This document shows, piece by piece, positions 25,836-33,688 of a stretch of DNA of 60,325 bases (its first letter is position 1; each line of letters starts with the position of its first letter). The stretch covers positions 1 through 60,325 of the forward strand of contig CALXSR010000008.1 in NCBI GenBank assembly GCA_944391215.1. The letters are read 5' to 3'. The position numbers were made by a program, and so were the translations under genes. Under the pieces are notes generated by a model. That model made no database searches, was not told where the DNA came from, and worked only from the letters and a program-made list of their open reading frames with translations. This DNA comes from an uncultured Clostridia bacterium. GTDB taxonomy: Bacteria > Bacillota > Dehalobacteriia > UBA4068 > CALXSR01.

Positions 25836-25985
25836 AATTTATATTTGCGCCAAACCTTTGTTAGCTTGAACCAAGTTATTCCTTTCATCAATTTTTATTT
25901 CCGCCAGTCCTTTATTGGCTTGAACCAATTTGTTCTTTCCGAATTTTATTTCCGCAAGGCTTTTTTCAGCTTAAACCAAACCGTA
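25836..25985 (-). repeat. Three ~53-bp tandem units over the small gene's 3' end
   Basis: Units at 25836-25889, 25890-25941 and from 25942 share TTATTTCCGC-like and AGCTTGAACCAA-like segments on the plus strand. The unit nearest the gene carries the stop codon (25946-25948). In one minus-strand frame the outer two units read LVQANKGLA twice. Confidence 0.75.
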
Positions 25986-26125
25986 TCGCGACGAAAACGA
26001 ATGACGGTCTGCTTCATTTGATCGCAATCTTCGTACAGCTCCTCATCACCAGTCAAAATGACGTCTTTTTCTGTTAAGCCGCATTCGCTGAAACGATTGA
26101 AACAGGATAAACAAAATTCTGACAT
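25946..26125 (-). CDS. Small cysteine-rich protein, zinc-ribbon remnant
   Basis: The 59-residue ORF begins MSEFCLSCFNRF and continues with LTEKDVILTGDEELYEDC and TVIRFRR. It resembles a small zinc-knuckle family common in Clostridia, in which CLxC near the start pairs with a later CxxC. Here the first cysteine of the second pair appears replaced by tyrosine (Tyr31, Cys34 remains). No convincing ribosome binding site precedes the ATG at 26123-26125. The gene may be decaying; its tail is tandemly repeated downstream. Confidence 0.5.
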   Translation of the reverse strand: MSEFCLSCFNRFSECGLTEKDVILTGDEELYEDCDQMKQTVIRFRRDTVWFKLKKALRK

Positions 26126-26194
26126 AAATTAATTGAAAAACTGCATCTTTAGAAGTATATTATCATTTCTATAAGTTAAACTTAAGATACTTCT

Positions 26195-26208
26195 TCATTT
26201 ATAAATGA
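26195..26208. promoter_or_regulatory. Perfect palindrome upstream of HTH gene
   Basis: TCATTTATAAATGA is a perfect 14-base palindrome 68 bases before the HTH frame. A shorter one, AAGTTAAACTT, lies at 26173-26183. The 26.1-26.27 kb stretch is markedly AT-rich. An operator role is inferred. Confidence 0.35.
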
Positions 26209-26275
26209 TGAATTTTACATATGAAAATTTTGGAAACAAAAATTTCAAAATATTATTGAGCCATAAATACGCAAA

Positions 26276-26458
26276 TTGCACAAAGAAAAGCACTTAACGC
26301 AAAAAGGGTTAGCGGAATTGTTACAACTGGCAGGCTTGGAATTCAGTGATTTGACCATTTTACGAATTGAAAACGGCAGCCGTTTTGTACCCGATTATGA
26401 GGTAAAGGCATTGGCCAAAATTTTTGGCGTTTCTTATGAATATTTGTTTGGCAAATAA
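26276..26458 (+). pseudogene. XRE-family HTH regulator, N-terminally truncated
   Basis: The frame encodes 60 residues: KEKHLTQKGLAELLQ, then TILRIENGSRFVPDYEVKALAKIFGVSYEYLFGK in two parts. This is the XRE/Cro-type DNA-binding domain. Proteins of this type normally begin about ten residues earlier (xxIRKLRKEKGLTQ). Here IRK is encoded, but an in-frame TAA sits just before it. The only possible start is a TTG inside the first helix, with no ribosome binding site. It is probably a nonsense-inactivated gene, though a short functional form cannot be excluded. Confidence 0.6.
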
Positions 26459-26495
26459 ACGGCCATTGCCCAAGCGTAGAGGAGGAAAAACAAAA

Positions 26496-26684
26496 ATGAT
26501 CTACAAAAATAGAAATAAGCATTTTACTATTCGGATTCATGAAGGCATGCATAACAAACTTCGTTATATTGCCAAATATGAGGGCCGTACCATGAACCAT
26601 CAAATCATTTATTTAATTCACCATAATATCCTGTATTTTGAGCAAAAGTATGGTTCTATTCTAACCAAAAAAGAAAAGGAATAA
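26496..26684 (+). CDS. Arc-like ribbon-helix-helix protein
   Basis: The 62-residue protein has the ribbon-helix-helix pattern: a beta strand KHFTIRIHEG, helix HNKLRYIAKYEG, the turn RTMNHQ, and helix IIYLIHHNILYFEQKYG. Such proteins dimerise and bind DNA, often as antitoxins or phage/plasmid regulators. The ATG at 26496 follows GGAGG by 11 bases. It lies 37 bases after the HTH frame and is followed by a very basic small ORF and a strong terminator, so the three form a mini-operon. Confidence 0.8.
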   Translation: MIYKNRNKHFTIRIHEGMHNKLRYIAKYEGRTMNHQIIYLIHHNILYFEQKYGSILTKKEKE

Positions 26685-26690
26685 GAGAAT

Positions 26691-26813
26691 TTGGGCAAAA
26701 ACCCAGTTTCAACGGGAACAAAAAAACAACGGAAGAATTTAGGAAAAATATCTCTCCAACGGAAGGGAAAACAAAAGGAGAAACCGGAAAAAGCAAAAGG
26801 AAAAAAGGAATAA
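26691..26813 (+). CDS. Possible 40-residue very basic peptide
   Basis: A TTG-started frame 6 bases after the RHH stop encodes 40 residues, almost half Lys/Arg, with few hydrophobic residues. AAGGA lies 9 bases upstream. A stop and terminator follow within 15 bases. I do not recognise it. Low complexity means it could be chance, but position in the mini-operon favours expression. Confidence 0.35.
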   Translation: MGKNPVSTGTKKQRKNLGKISLQRKGKQKEKPEKAKGKKE

Positions 26814-26822
26814 CCAACCATA

Positions 26823-26854
26823 AAGGCCGCGGCATATGCCGCGGCCTTATTTTA
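26823..26854 (+). terminator. Terminator of the HTH/RHH unit
   Basis: A perfect 11-bp stem AAGGCCGCGGC/GCCGCGGCCTT (26823-26833 with 26838-26848), loop ATAT, is followed by ATTTTAT. Confidence 0.9.
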
Positions 26855-26988
26855 TATGAACCTGAAACCAAAGGTTTCAAGAATTGCTGTTTTTACCTAT
26901 CGGCTTTTTCTTTGCCCCTGCCAACCATAATGTGAAAATAATTATGGCAAAAGTAAGCAATAAAAAACATGCTGCCCTTCGCTGGCGC

Positions 26989-28122
26989 TCAACCTGCCAT
27001 CGAATGACTCGGCATTTGATTGTTATACCCCTGCGTCATTGCATTTGTTTCCGCTTTCCTGCCGTTCACATGGACGCTTTCCGTACTCACCTCCTGCGCC
27101 AGCTCCCCGCCGGAGGCACCATCCACATAGACGCCGTCTATCCCTTTCCCCCGCACATTGCTGTTATGATACAGGGTATAGGTTTCACCATCTTTCAAAG
27201 CTGGCGCACTATAAAAGAAAACCTGATAATCCAAAGCCGGAACAAAAGCCAAAACGCTTTCCTGTCCAAAACGAATATCTGTTACCGTACCCGCTTTTTG
27301 CACCGCATCATATTGCAATGCAATCGACTTTTGGCGCGATGTTTGATCCGGCATGGTAAGCTGCTTGCCGGTGGCCAGCACAATGCCGTCCTGTATCAAT
27401 AGTTTGCCGCCGGCCTGCAAACCGCCATTTTCCGCGCCGGCGCCGCTTTGGCTAATTATGGTACCGCCATGAATGGTCAAATCGCTTTTAGAAGCAATCC
27501 CATTACCACCTGCTTCCATATAAAGGTAGCCATCACTGATGGTAATGGAGCCAGCTTCCCGGCCACTGGTTTGCAAACCGTCCCCTTTGGTAATAATGCG
27601 ATAGTTCCCATCATTGATGAGCAAATCGCTTTCGCTCACCACGCCTTCTTCTACATTACCATTTATCTGCAAAAAACCACTTCCCGAAAAGGTTAAAGGA
27701 CAAGCGCTGTAAATAACGGTATCATAATCGCTTTGACCGCCATCAGCCAGTTGATTTTGGCTGTTTTTTGCTAACGTAATGGTTACGGCTTTGGCCGCCG
27801 ATACCAAAATGGCCGGCCCTTCCTCATTTCGAATGGTTGCGTCATCTAAAATCAGCTGCACGGTATCCTCCGGCGCGGAAATTTCCACCATGCCATTATT
27901 GAGGCTGCCTTGCAATCGATAAGTGCCGGCCGTGGTAACCGCCACCGCATTCGCATTGCTTTGCGCGCCTTCTCCTTCGATATAAATTGTTTCTCCTAAC
28001 AGAATGGCTGTTTCCCCTTCTTGTGCCGTAATAGGATATTTTTCATTGGCATTGGTATGATTACTGCAACCTGCCAAAAGAAGCAAAAAACAGCTGCAAA
28101 AAAGCAGGAAATACTTTTTCAT
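26989..28122 (-). CDS. DUF4353 carbohydrate-binding-like lipoprotein
   Basis: The 377-residue protein starts with a lipoprotein signal (KKYFLLFCSCFLLLLAGC, lipobox LAGC, lipidated Cys19). The rest is a beta-helical repeat region with recurring short strands (TITISDG, LTIHGGTI, LLIQDGIVLATG) as in the Cthe_2159-like DUF4353 family. The founding member binds polygalacturonate and cellulose. The outside face of the membrane is therefore the expected location. The ATG at 28120-28122 follows GGGGG. A hydrophobic helix is encoded in another frame just after the stop (see findings). Confidence 0.8.
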   Translation of the reverse strand: MKKYFLLFCSCFLLLLAGCSNHTNANEKYPITAQEGETAILLGETIYIEGEGAQSNANAVAVTTAGTYRLQGSLNNGMVEISAPEDTVQLILDDATIRNEEGPAILVSAAKAVTITLAKNSQNQLADGGQSDYDTVIYSACPLTFSGSGFLQINGNVEEGVVSESDLLINDGNYRIITKGDGLQTSGREAGSITISDGYLYMEAGGNGIASKSDLTIHGGTIISQSGAGAENGGLQAGGKLLIQDGIVLATGKQLTMPDQTSRQKSIALQYDAVQKAGTVTDIRFGQESVLAFVPALDYQVFFYSAPALKDGETYTLYHNSNVRGKGIDGVYVDGASGGELAQEVSTESVHVNGRKAETNAMTQGYNNQMPSHSMAG

Positions 28123-28275
28123 TGCGGAAACCCCCGTTTCTTTCATTGCCCATATTCTGCGCTTTTATTTTGTAGCTCCTATGAAGAAAAGATGATAAAT
28201 AAGTGAATTTACAGGAACCAATACAACCACCCTCCTCATAAAATAAAGCCATGACAGTGATGAAGGAGGGATGTT

Positions 28276-29235
28276 ATGCTTTGTCCTCTCTTATTTCAAC
28301 CAGTTTATAAAGAAAGTATTTGGGGCGGCAATGCATTAAGCCGCTTTGGGAAAAAATTACCACAAGACGATTTTATTGGGGAAAGCTGGGAAATTTCTAC
28401 TTTAGAACCATATTTACCCACCGTGGCCCAGGGACCTTATTGCGGTTGCACCTTACCGCAGTTACTACAAACCCATGGCCCAGACTTATTAGGCCGTAAG
28501 CTGCCCAGTTCTGATTTTCCTCTTTTGGTAAAATTTTTAGATGCCAAAAGGTCTTTATCCCTACAGGTTCATCCCGCTGCTCCGCAGGGCAAAGCGGAAT
28601 CCTGGTATATTTTATCGGCGCATCCCGGAGCGCAAGTGGCTTGCGGTTTAAAAGAAGGAGTCACCGCCGCCACCCTTTCGCAAAGATTGGCGCAAGGGCA
28701 AGCTGAAGACTGTTTCCGTTATTTTCCGGCCCGACCGGGCGATTTGTTTTTTATTCCTCCCGGCATTCCCCATAGTTTAGGAGCAGGTATTGTAGCGGTG
28801 GAAGTAGAACAAAATGCCGATTGCACCTATCGACTTTTCGATTACAATCGCAAAGACGCCGCCGGCCGTTTGCGCCCTCTGCAAGTTGCCAAAGCATTAA
28901 ACACCATTCATTTTGCAGCGCAATCTAATCAATACGGCAGGGCAAAAATAAAAGAACGCGAGCAGCAAAAAGGCTACTCGCGTATTCTCTACGATATGCA
29001 AAATTATTTTGATTTACAGCTTTTACAAATCAATGATACTTTTACCGACCAGCCAAAGGAACCTTGTTTCACCATTTATGTAATCGCGGCCGGGCATGCT
29101 GTTTTGGCCTGGGATGAAGGCAATTTTGCTGTTTCCACAGGAGATGTTATTTTGGTGCCGGCCTCCCTCCCAGCAATACGCTTACATGCCAGAAGTTTAT
29201 CCTTCAATGTTTTGCGTCTTCAGCCGGTTTGGTGA
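28276..29235 (+). CDS. manA: Class I mannose-6-phosphate isomerase
   Basis: This isomerase interconverts mannose-6-phosphate and fructose-6-phosphate. The 319-residue cupin enzyme carries the zinc-ligand motif LQVHP (Gln97, His99), an acidic ligand around Glu108 and a late His in PPGIPHSLGAG. EVEQNADCTYRLFDYNR is the C-terminal signature. Length matches the short Firmicutes form. The start follows GAAGGAGGG. It is transcribed convergently with the TIGR00300 gene, and the last codons lie inside a tandem repeat. Confidence 0.92.
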   Translation: MLCPLLFQPVYKESIWGGNALSRFGKKLPQDDFIGESWEISTLEPYLPTVAQGPYCGCTLPQLLQTHGPDLLGRKLPSSDFPLLVKFLDAKRSLSLQVHPAAPQGKAESWYILSAHPGAQVACGLKEGVTAATLSQRLAQGQAEDCFRYFPARPGDLFFIPPGIPHSLGAGIVAVEVEQNADCTYRLFDYNRKDAAGRLRPLQVAKALNTIHFAAQSNQYGRAKIKEREQQKGYSRILYDMQNYFDLQLLQINDTFTDQPKEPCFTIYVIAAGHAVLAWDEGNFAVSTGDVILVPASLPAIRLHARSLSFNVLRLQPVW

Positions 29236-29343
29236 AAAGATTTATTCCGAGTATTCCTTTTCAGCTGATTTGGTAAAACGCTTATTCCACGCATTCCTCT
29301 TTAGCCTATTTCATAAAACGATTTGTTCCACTGATTCATGGCT
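29221..29343. repeat. Three 41-bp tandem units bridging two gene tails
   Basis: Units 29221-29261, 29262-29302 and 29303-29343 align with features such as GTAAAACG/TTATTCC and a trailing ATTCCTYTT. The first unit contains the last codons and stop of manA. The third contains the last codons of the convergent gene. Confidence 0.8.
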
Positions 29344-30434
29344 AATTCGTATTGTAAATTCACTAAGAAATCCTGCACATTGGTAACTACGGTAGTAACC
29401 GCTAAACTACCACGATCGCGCAGTTTATTCACGGCAAATTCGGAAATATCAATACAGTAAAAATAAACCGGTCGTAATTTCCCATCTATCACCCGAAAAG
29501 AAGGGGTCATATTCCCAGTAGCAATGGTATGTAATTGCGTCGCCAAACCAATTACGGTAGTAGCCTGTCCAATATAATGGCGCATAGCGTCCTGCGCCTC
29601 GTAAACATCGCCATAAACCTCGGGCAAAGGGCCATCGTCGCGAATGGAACCGGCCAAAACAAAAGGAACGCCTTTTTTTACGCATTCATACAAAATACCG
29701 TCTGTAATGTCATAATCATCAATAAATTGAGCAATCGAACCGCTTTGCCGCACTTTATTGATGACTTCCATATGATGATAGTGGCCATTTGTTTTTTTGC
29801 GCTGTGTATAAATATCTTGCCCCAAGGCGGTACGCAAATAGGCACCCTCCAAATCATGCGTTGCCAAGGCGTTTCCAGCTAAAATGACATCCACGAAACC
29901 AGCCCGAATGAGTTCGCACATGGCTTTTCTGGAACGAGCGTCAAAAACGCAAGCCGGGCCCAAAACCCAGGCGGTAAAGCCATGCTCTTTTTCATGACGC
30001 AATAATTCATATAAATGATCATAATCTTTGGTATAAGGGGTTTCCCGGGAACGGCCGCTACGGAAAGAAAATAAATCCTCCTCCAAGGCCACCTTTTTTT
30101 GGAAACCGTTGGCGTGTACCAAAATACCGTCTTCTCCATTTTCGGTACGGCCTAAAAAAACCATATCCCCTTTTTGAATATGGCGGAACTCTTTTACTAT
30201 AATTTGCTTTTGTCCTTGCTCTTCTTGCAAAACAGCTACGCAATCCATGCGGCTTTGTTCCGCTAAAAGCCAAGCGTCCCCCACGTGAAAATATTCCGGA
30301 AAAATGCTGGTGGCATGATAACAATCCGGGGCCACGCCATCCATAGGCGCTGGCGCGCAAGAAGCCTGTGGCGCTTCTGCCAATTTAGCTTGCCGAAATT
30401 GTGGTTTTCGATATTTGGGCAGTACAAAAGACAT
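29301..30434 (-). CDS. TIGR00300 protein, candidate ornithine cyclodeaminase
   Basis: The 377-residue protein matches the TIGR00300/LOR-SDH-like family: an N-terminal beta domain (about 30-130) and a C-terminal Rossmann-like domain (ACVFDARSRKAMCELIRAG, ILAGNALATHDLEGAYLRTALG in parts, VPFVLAGSIRDDGPLPEV). Archaeal members and the C-terminal half of cyanobacterial ArgZ/AgrE convert ornithine to proline and ammonia using bound NAD+. I infer the same activity here. It would feed proline metabolism in an amino-acid fermenter. No arginine dihydrolase domain is fused. Confidence 0.8.
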   Translation of the reverse strand: MSFVLPKYRKPQFRQAKLAEAPQASCAPAPMDGVAPDCYHATSIFPEYFHVGDAWLLAEQSRMDCVAVLQEEQGQKQIIVKEFRHIQKGDMVFLGRTENGEDGILVHANGFQKKVALEEDLFSFRSGRSRETPYTKDYDHLYELLRHEKEHGFTAWVLGPACVFDARSRKAMCELIRAGFVDVILAGNALATHDLEGAYLRTALGQDIYTQRKKTNGHYHHMEVINKVRQSGSIAQFIDDYDITDGILYECVKKGVPFVLAGSIRDDGPLPEVYGDVYEAQDAMRHYIGQATTVIGLATQLHTIATGNMTPSFRVIDGKLRPVYFYCIDISEFAVNKLRDRGSLAVTTVVTNVQDFLVNLQYELAMNQWNKSFYEIG

Positions 30435-30501
30435 GAAACAACCCCCATGTTAAAAATTGTCTTATCTTTATATGATACCACTCATAATAGGGAAAGACAA
30501 G

Positions 30502-30532
30502 AAAAAAGCCTGCCAAAAGGCAGGCTTTTCCT
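30502..30532 (-). terminator. Terminator of the MBL hydrolase gene
   Basis: AAGCCTGCC/GGCAGGCTT with an AAAA loop (stem about 30506-30514 with 30519-30527) is followed on the minus strand by a T-run at 30507-30502. Confidence 0.88.
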
Positions 30533-30550
30533 TTTTTTCTTTCCAGCGGC

Positions 30551-31402
30551 TTATAATAAGCCTTTTTCAATCTGCTGATAAATTTCTCTTAAGGTAGCTT
30601 TGCGGAATTTTTCTATTTCGGCATCGCAATAGCCAATATATTCTTTGGTGGAACAATGGATCAAATCCGGTTGATAATGTACGTCGTCATAAATTTCTTC
30701 TAAGGTAAGTCCTTTGCCCATCCGGTCCCGTACCATTTCAAATATCGTTTGTAATTCTTGTTTAAATTTAGGCAAATAACTTTTTTCAACCGGCTCGCCA
30801 TGACCGGGCACAATGGTGGTAAAATCAAGTGCTTCCAATTCGTCTAACACCTGTAACCATTCACGCAAACAGGAACCACCCAAACAAGGAATACCAATGG
30901 TACAAACAATATCCCCAGAAAACAATACTTTTTCCTGCGGCAAATAAATTAAAGTGCTGTTTGGGGTATGCGCTCTTCTATGCCATAAGCGAAATTCCGT
31001 TTTCCCTAAATAAAGTTGCATCCGGTCGCTATAAGTGATGGTTGGCGGCCGATAGAAAAAGCCATGTTCAATCAAACGCAAGGCCGGTTTATCCATAAAC
31101 TCCATCAGTTCCCTGGTATGTTCCGGCGTTAAGGGTTTTTCGATTAAATTTTTCCGGGTTCCCTCATGCGAAACAATCACGCCTGGCATAAAATAATTTC
31201 CGGTTACATGATCCGGATGATGATCCGTATTAATTAAATATTTGATTTCCCCCAAAGTACGAACAAAGGCGTACCAATCTAAGGCGTCGCTTGGTTTATG
31301 CGGCGTATCAATCAATACAACTCCTTCCTCTGTTACAATCGCCGAATCATTCGAGCCTAAATTTTCCGTTATCGTATAAATATGCTCCCTTATTTTTAGC
31401 AT
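30551..31402 (-). CDS. Metallo-beta-lactamase-fold hydrolase
   Basis: The 283-residue soluble enzyme has the MBL metal site as NTDHHPDH (Asp60, His61, His62, Asp64, His65), with further ligands in LFSGDIV and IVPGHGEP. The first position of the usual HxHxDH motif differs slightly. The substrate is unknown; the sequence resembles the broad glyoxalase II/quinoprotein-associated group. I start it at ATG 31400-31402 after AAAGGAGG. It lies downstream of the MmgE/PrpD region but is separated by about 270 bases of remnants. Confidence 0.87.
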   Translation of the reverse strand: MLKIREHIYTITENLGSNDSAIVTEEGVVLIDTPHKPSDALDWYAFVRTLGEIKYLINTDHHPDHVTGNYFMPGVIVSHEGTRKNLIEKPLTPEHTRELMEFMDKPALRLIEHGFFYRPPTITYSDRMQLYLGKTEFRLWHRRAHTPNSTLIYLPQEKVLFSGDIVCTIGIPCLGGSCLREWLQVLDELEALDFTTIVPGHGEPVEKSYLPKFKQELQTIFEMVRDRMGKGLTLEEIYDDVHYQPDLIHCSTKEYIGYCDAEIEKFRKATLREIYQQIEKGLL

Positions 31403-31671
31403 ATTCACCCTCCTTTTCATAACATTTCCTATTGGCAATTCTTTCTCTATACGCCAAACCCCTTTTTTCTCGCTGCATATCTTACAAAAACCCGCAGTAT
31501 CATTTAGCATCAACATAATGCATTCTTTTTGGCTTTTCCTGGCGTCTGGTGCCCCTCAGAAAACAATGGCATCTTTGGCATTAGTTCGACCTCTTCTTTT
31601 TGGCTTTTGCATGTCATATAGCATCCGATGGAAACCCGCAGTCCATTGGGCAATTAACCTTGTTTCTTCTT
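31403..31671. other. Gap between MBL gene and MmgE/PrpD remnant
   Basis: No intact gene is seen. On the minus strand one frame reads a short polar stretch (EETRLIAQWTAGFHRM, then KPKRRGRTNAKDAIVF) before a stop, which may be a gene remnant of unknown type. Confidence 0.4.
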
Positions 31672-32297
31672 TTAATTTTCCCCAGTGTCGCGGTATCCCA
31701 CGGTAGCCAGCAATATTGAGCGGATAGATTTTTCTTTTTCCATATTTTGCAAGGATTCATAAAATTGTTGCGTTTTTTGTTTCCCCATCATCGGCTCGCA
31801 ACAATTAGAAAACTTTTCCCAAAGTTGCCTTTCCTCAAATGGATTTTTTATACCCCAACGGGTACCAGCATTCCTCTTCATAAACGACGCTATCATGCAA
31901 AATTACCCTGGTTTTGGCCGCCCTAATGCTTCAATTTTCAATTAGGCATAAAGTCAAAAGACGGATGATGGACGGTGACTGTTTTCCGTATGATTTCTTG
32001 CACCGCTTTTTTTGTACCATTTCATCGCAGAAAGAAGACTGACAAATTGCCAATCCCATTATACAAAGCAGCATCGGAAGGCGCATAATCCGTGCCATAC
32101 CCTAAGATTGTAGCTCCAATCTACTTGCCCGGCTGCGGCAATGTCAACAAATCAGATAAGGGGGCTTCGGTAAGGCCCCCTATCATACAAGCTGCGGTAT
32201 CGATCAACGCATTTTTAGCCAATAGCATCTGCTGCTCGCTGAGTTCCTTTTGCGCCATGCCGCATAAAAAATTGGTAAAAGGAGCATAGGCGTCCAT
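31672..32297 (-). pseudogene. Decayed MmgE/PrpD-family gene
   Basis: From ATG 32295-32297 the frame reads like the start of the intact neighbours (NFLCGMAQKELS, LIDTAACMIGGLTEAPLSDLL), then hits a TAG. It continues (ATILGYGTDY, DAALYNG) until a large deletion joins it to the C-terminal region (SFCDEMVQKK, CWYPLGY, QLWEKFSNCCEPMMG, NMEKEKSI). At least one nonsense mutation, an internal deletion of about 270 residues and two frameshifts are visible. It is the third paralogue of the tandem array and is clearly dead. Confidence 0.9.
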
Positions 32298-32309
32298 AGG
32301 ATTCCCTTC

Positions 32310-33671
32310 TTATAACGTGGAACGTAATACTTCCCGAATGGCAGGCATTTTTTCTATTTCTTGTAAAGAAGTATATAATTGCTCCGTTTTTTCCGCTCCT
32401 AATCTGGTTAAGCAACAAGTATCAAATTTTTGCCGCAGCTGCGCTTCGCTCAGCGGGTTTTCTTTATAGCCCAAAGGATACAAACATTCTCCCTCATAAA
32501 CGGTACCATCCTTTAAGGTTATTTGCACCCGGGCGCCACCCATGGTTCCTTCCGGATAGGCGTCATAATAAGGATCATTATAAATTTCCGTCACATCGAT
32601 AATGTGTTGGATTTCTTCTTTTTGGACAATTGTATCGCAAAAACTATCCGGCACAATGGGTATCTGGTACAATTGCAAAGCAAAATGGAAACCAGGACTG
32701 AAACGCGCTTCCGTCCAATTTTTTGCTTTGGGTGTCACCAGTTCCCGATACGGGCCAATGCCCATAAAGGCCTCAATTTTAGCAATATTTTGCGGATTGA
32801 TATTCTGTTTTTGTAAAATGACTTCCATGGCCCCTACAGAAGGATGATTGCTACTGCAAGAAGGATAGACCTTTTGCGGAAAACCATCGCCGGCAATCGA
32901 ATAAGGATTGCCCAAAAGAGCTTGTAACGCTTCCGTATGGATTTCTTGATAAGGTAAATGCGCAAATAATTGCAGAAAACCCTCCGCGCCGTCTAAAGCA
33001 GCATGAGAGGCGGTTAACCCCTTTCGCACCATTTGCGCAACCAAAACACCATTTTGACAGGATACCCCAACATGGAACGGTTTGGTAGAAGTACCAAAAT
33101 TGGCCCTTAAGCCAAAACCCAGAGAAGCCGCCGCACCAATGGCGGAACGAAATTGCTCTTCTGTAAAATGGAACAAAACACCGCAGCCAACCGCTGCGCC
33201 AATGGGCCCAAAAACACTGGTAGCATGCCAACCTGCCGCATGAACCGGCTCGCCAAACACTTTGCCCATTTGACAAATAATCTCTAACCCAGCCAAATAA
33301 GCACGCAGGACTTCCGCACCGCTGGCATTAATTTCTTCGCCTATGGCATAAACGGCCGGCAATACAGTAACGGAAGGATGCCCCTTACTAGCAAAGGATA
33401 TATCGTCCATATCCAAAACATGGCTGGCCATACCATTATAAAGGGCCGCATCCTTTGCACTATAGCCGGTACCAACGCTTAAAATGGTACCCTGCCCGCC
33501 GCATGGCTGCGGAATTTGCAAAGCTTGCGGCAATGGCGGCGTATCCATACCTAACACGATCACGCCGGTGGTATCAATCATCGCCCTTTTGGCTAAATGC
33601 ACCACCTCCTGGGGCACTTCTTCATAAATGGTCTTCGTTAAAAAATGAAGCAACGGTTCATAAGTTCCCAT
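32310..33671 (-). CDS. MmgE/PrpD-family protein, paralogue 1
   Basis: The 453-residue protein has the MmgE/PrpD fold: a helical domain (AKRAMIDTTGVIVLGMDTPP, LYNGMASHVLDMDDISF in parts, HPSVTVLPAVYAIGE), the GWHATSVFGPIGAAVGCG segment, and a C-terminal lid domain (YPSCSSNHPSVGAMEVI). The family includes 2-methylcitrate dehydratase, cis-aconitate decarboxylase and iminodisuccinate epimerase. The lyases upstream favour an epimerase or isomerase acting on an N-substituted aspartate; this is inference. It lies 17 bases from paralogue 2, behind TAGGAGGG. Confidence 0.85.
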   Translation of the reverse strand: MGTYEPLLHFLTKTIYEEVPQEVVHLAKRAMIDTTGVIVLGMDTPPLPQALQIPQPCGGQGTILSVGTGYSAKDAALYNGMASHVLDMDDISFASKGHPSVTVLPAVYAIGEEINASGAEVLRAYLAGLEIICQMGKVFGEPVHAAGWHATSVFGPIGAAVGCGVLFHFTEEQFRSAIGAAASLGFGLRANFGTSTKPFHVGVSCQNGVLVAQMVRKGLTASHAALDGAEGFLQLFAHLPYQEIHTEALQALLGNPYSIAGDGFPQKVYPSCSSNHPSVGAMEVILQKQNINPQNIAKIEAFMGIGPYRELVTPKAKNWTEARFSPGFHFALQLYQIPIVPDSFCDTIVQKEEIQHIIDVTEIYNDPYYDAYPEGTMGGARVQITLKDGTVYEGECLYPLGYKENPLSEAQLRQKFDTCCLTRLGAEKTEQLYTSLQEIEKMPAIREVLRSTL

Positions 33672-33688
33672 AGCAAGCCCTCCTATTT

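Noticed and set aside
26884..27402. 172-residue plus-strand frame opposite the DUF4353 gene.
   Set aside because: The opposite strand has a clear lipoprotein signal, ribosome binding site and beta-repeat pattern. The plus frame lacks these.
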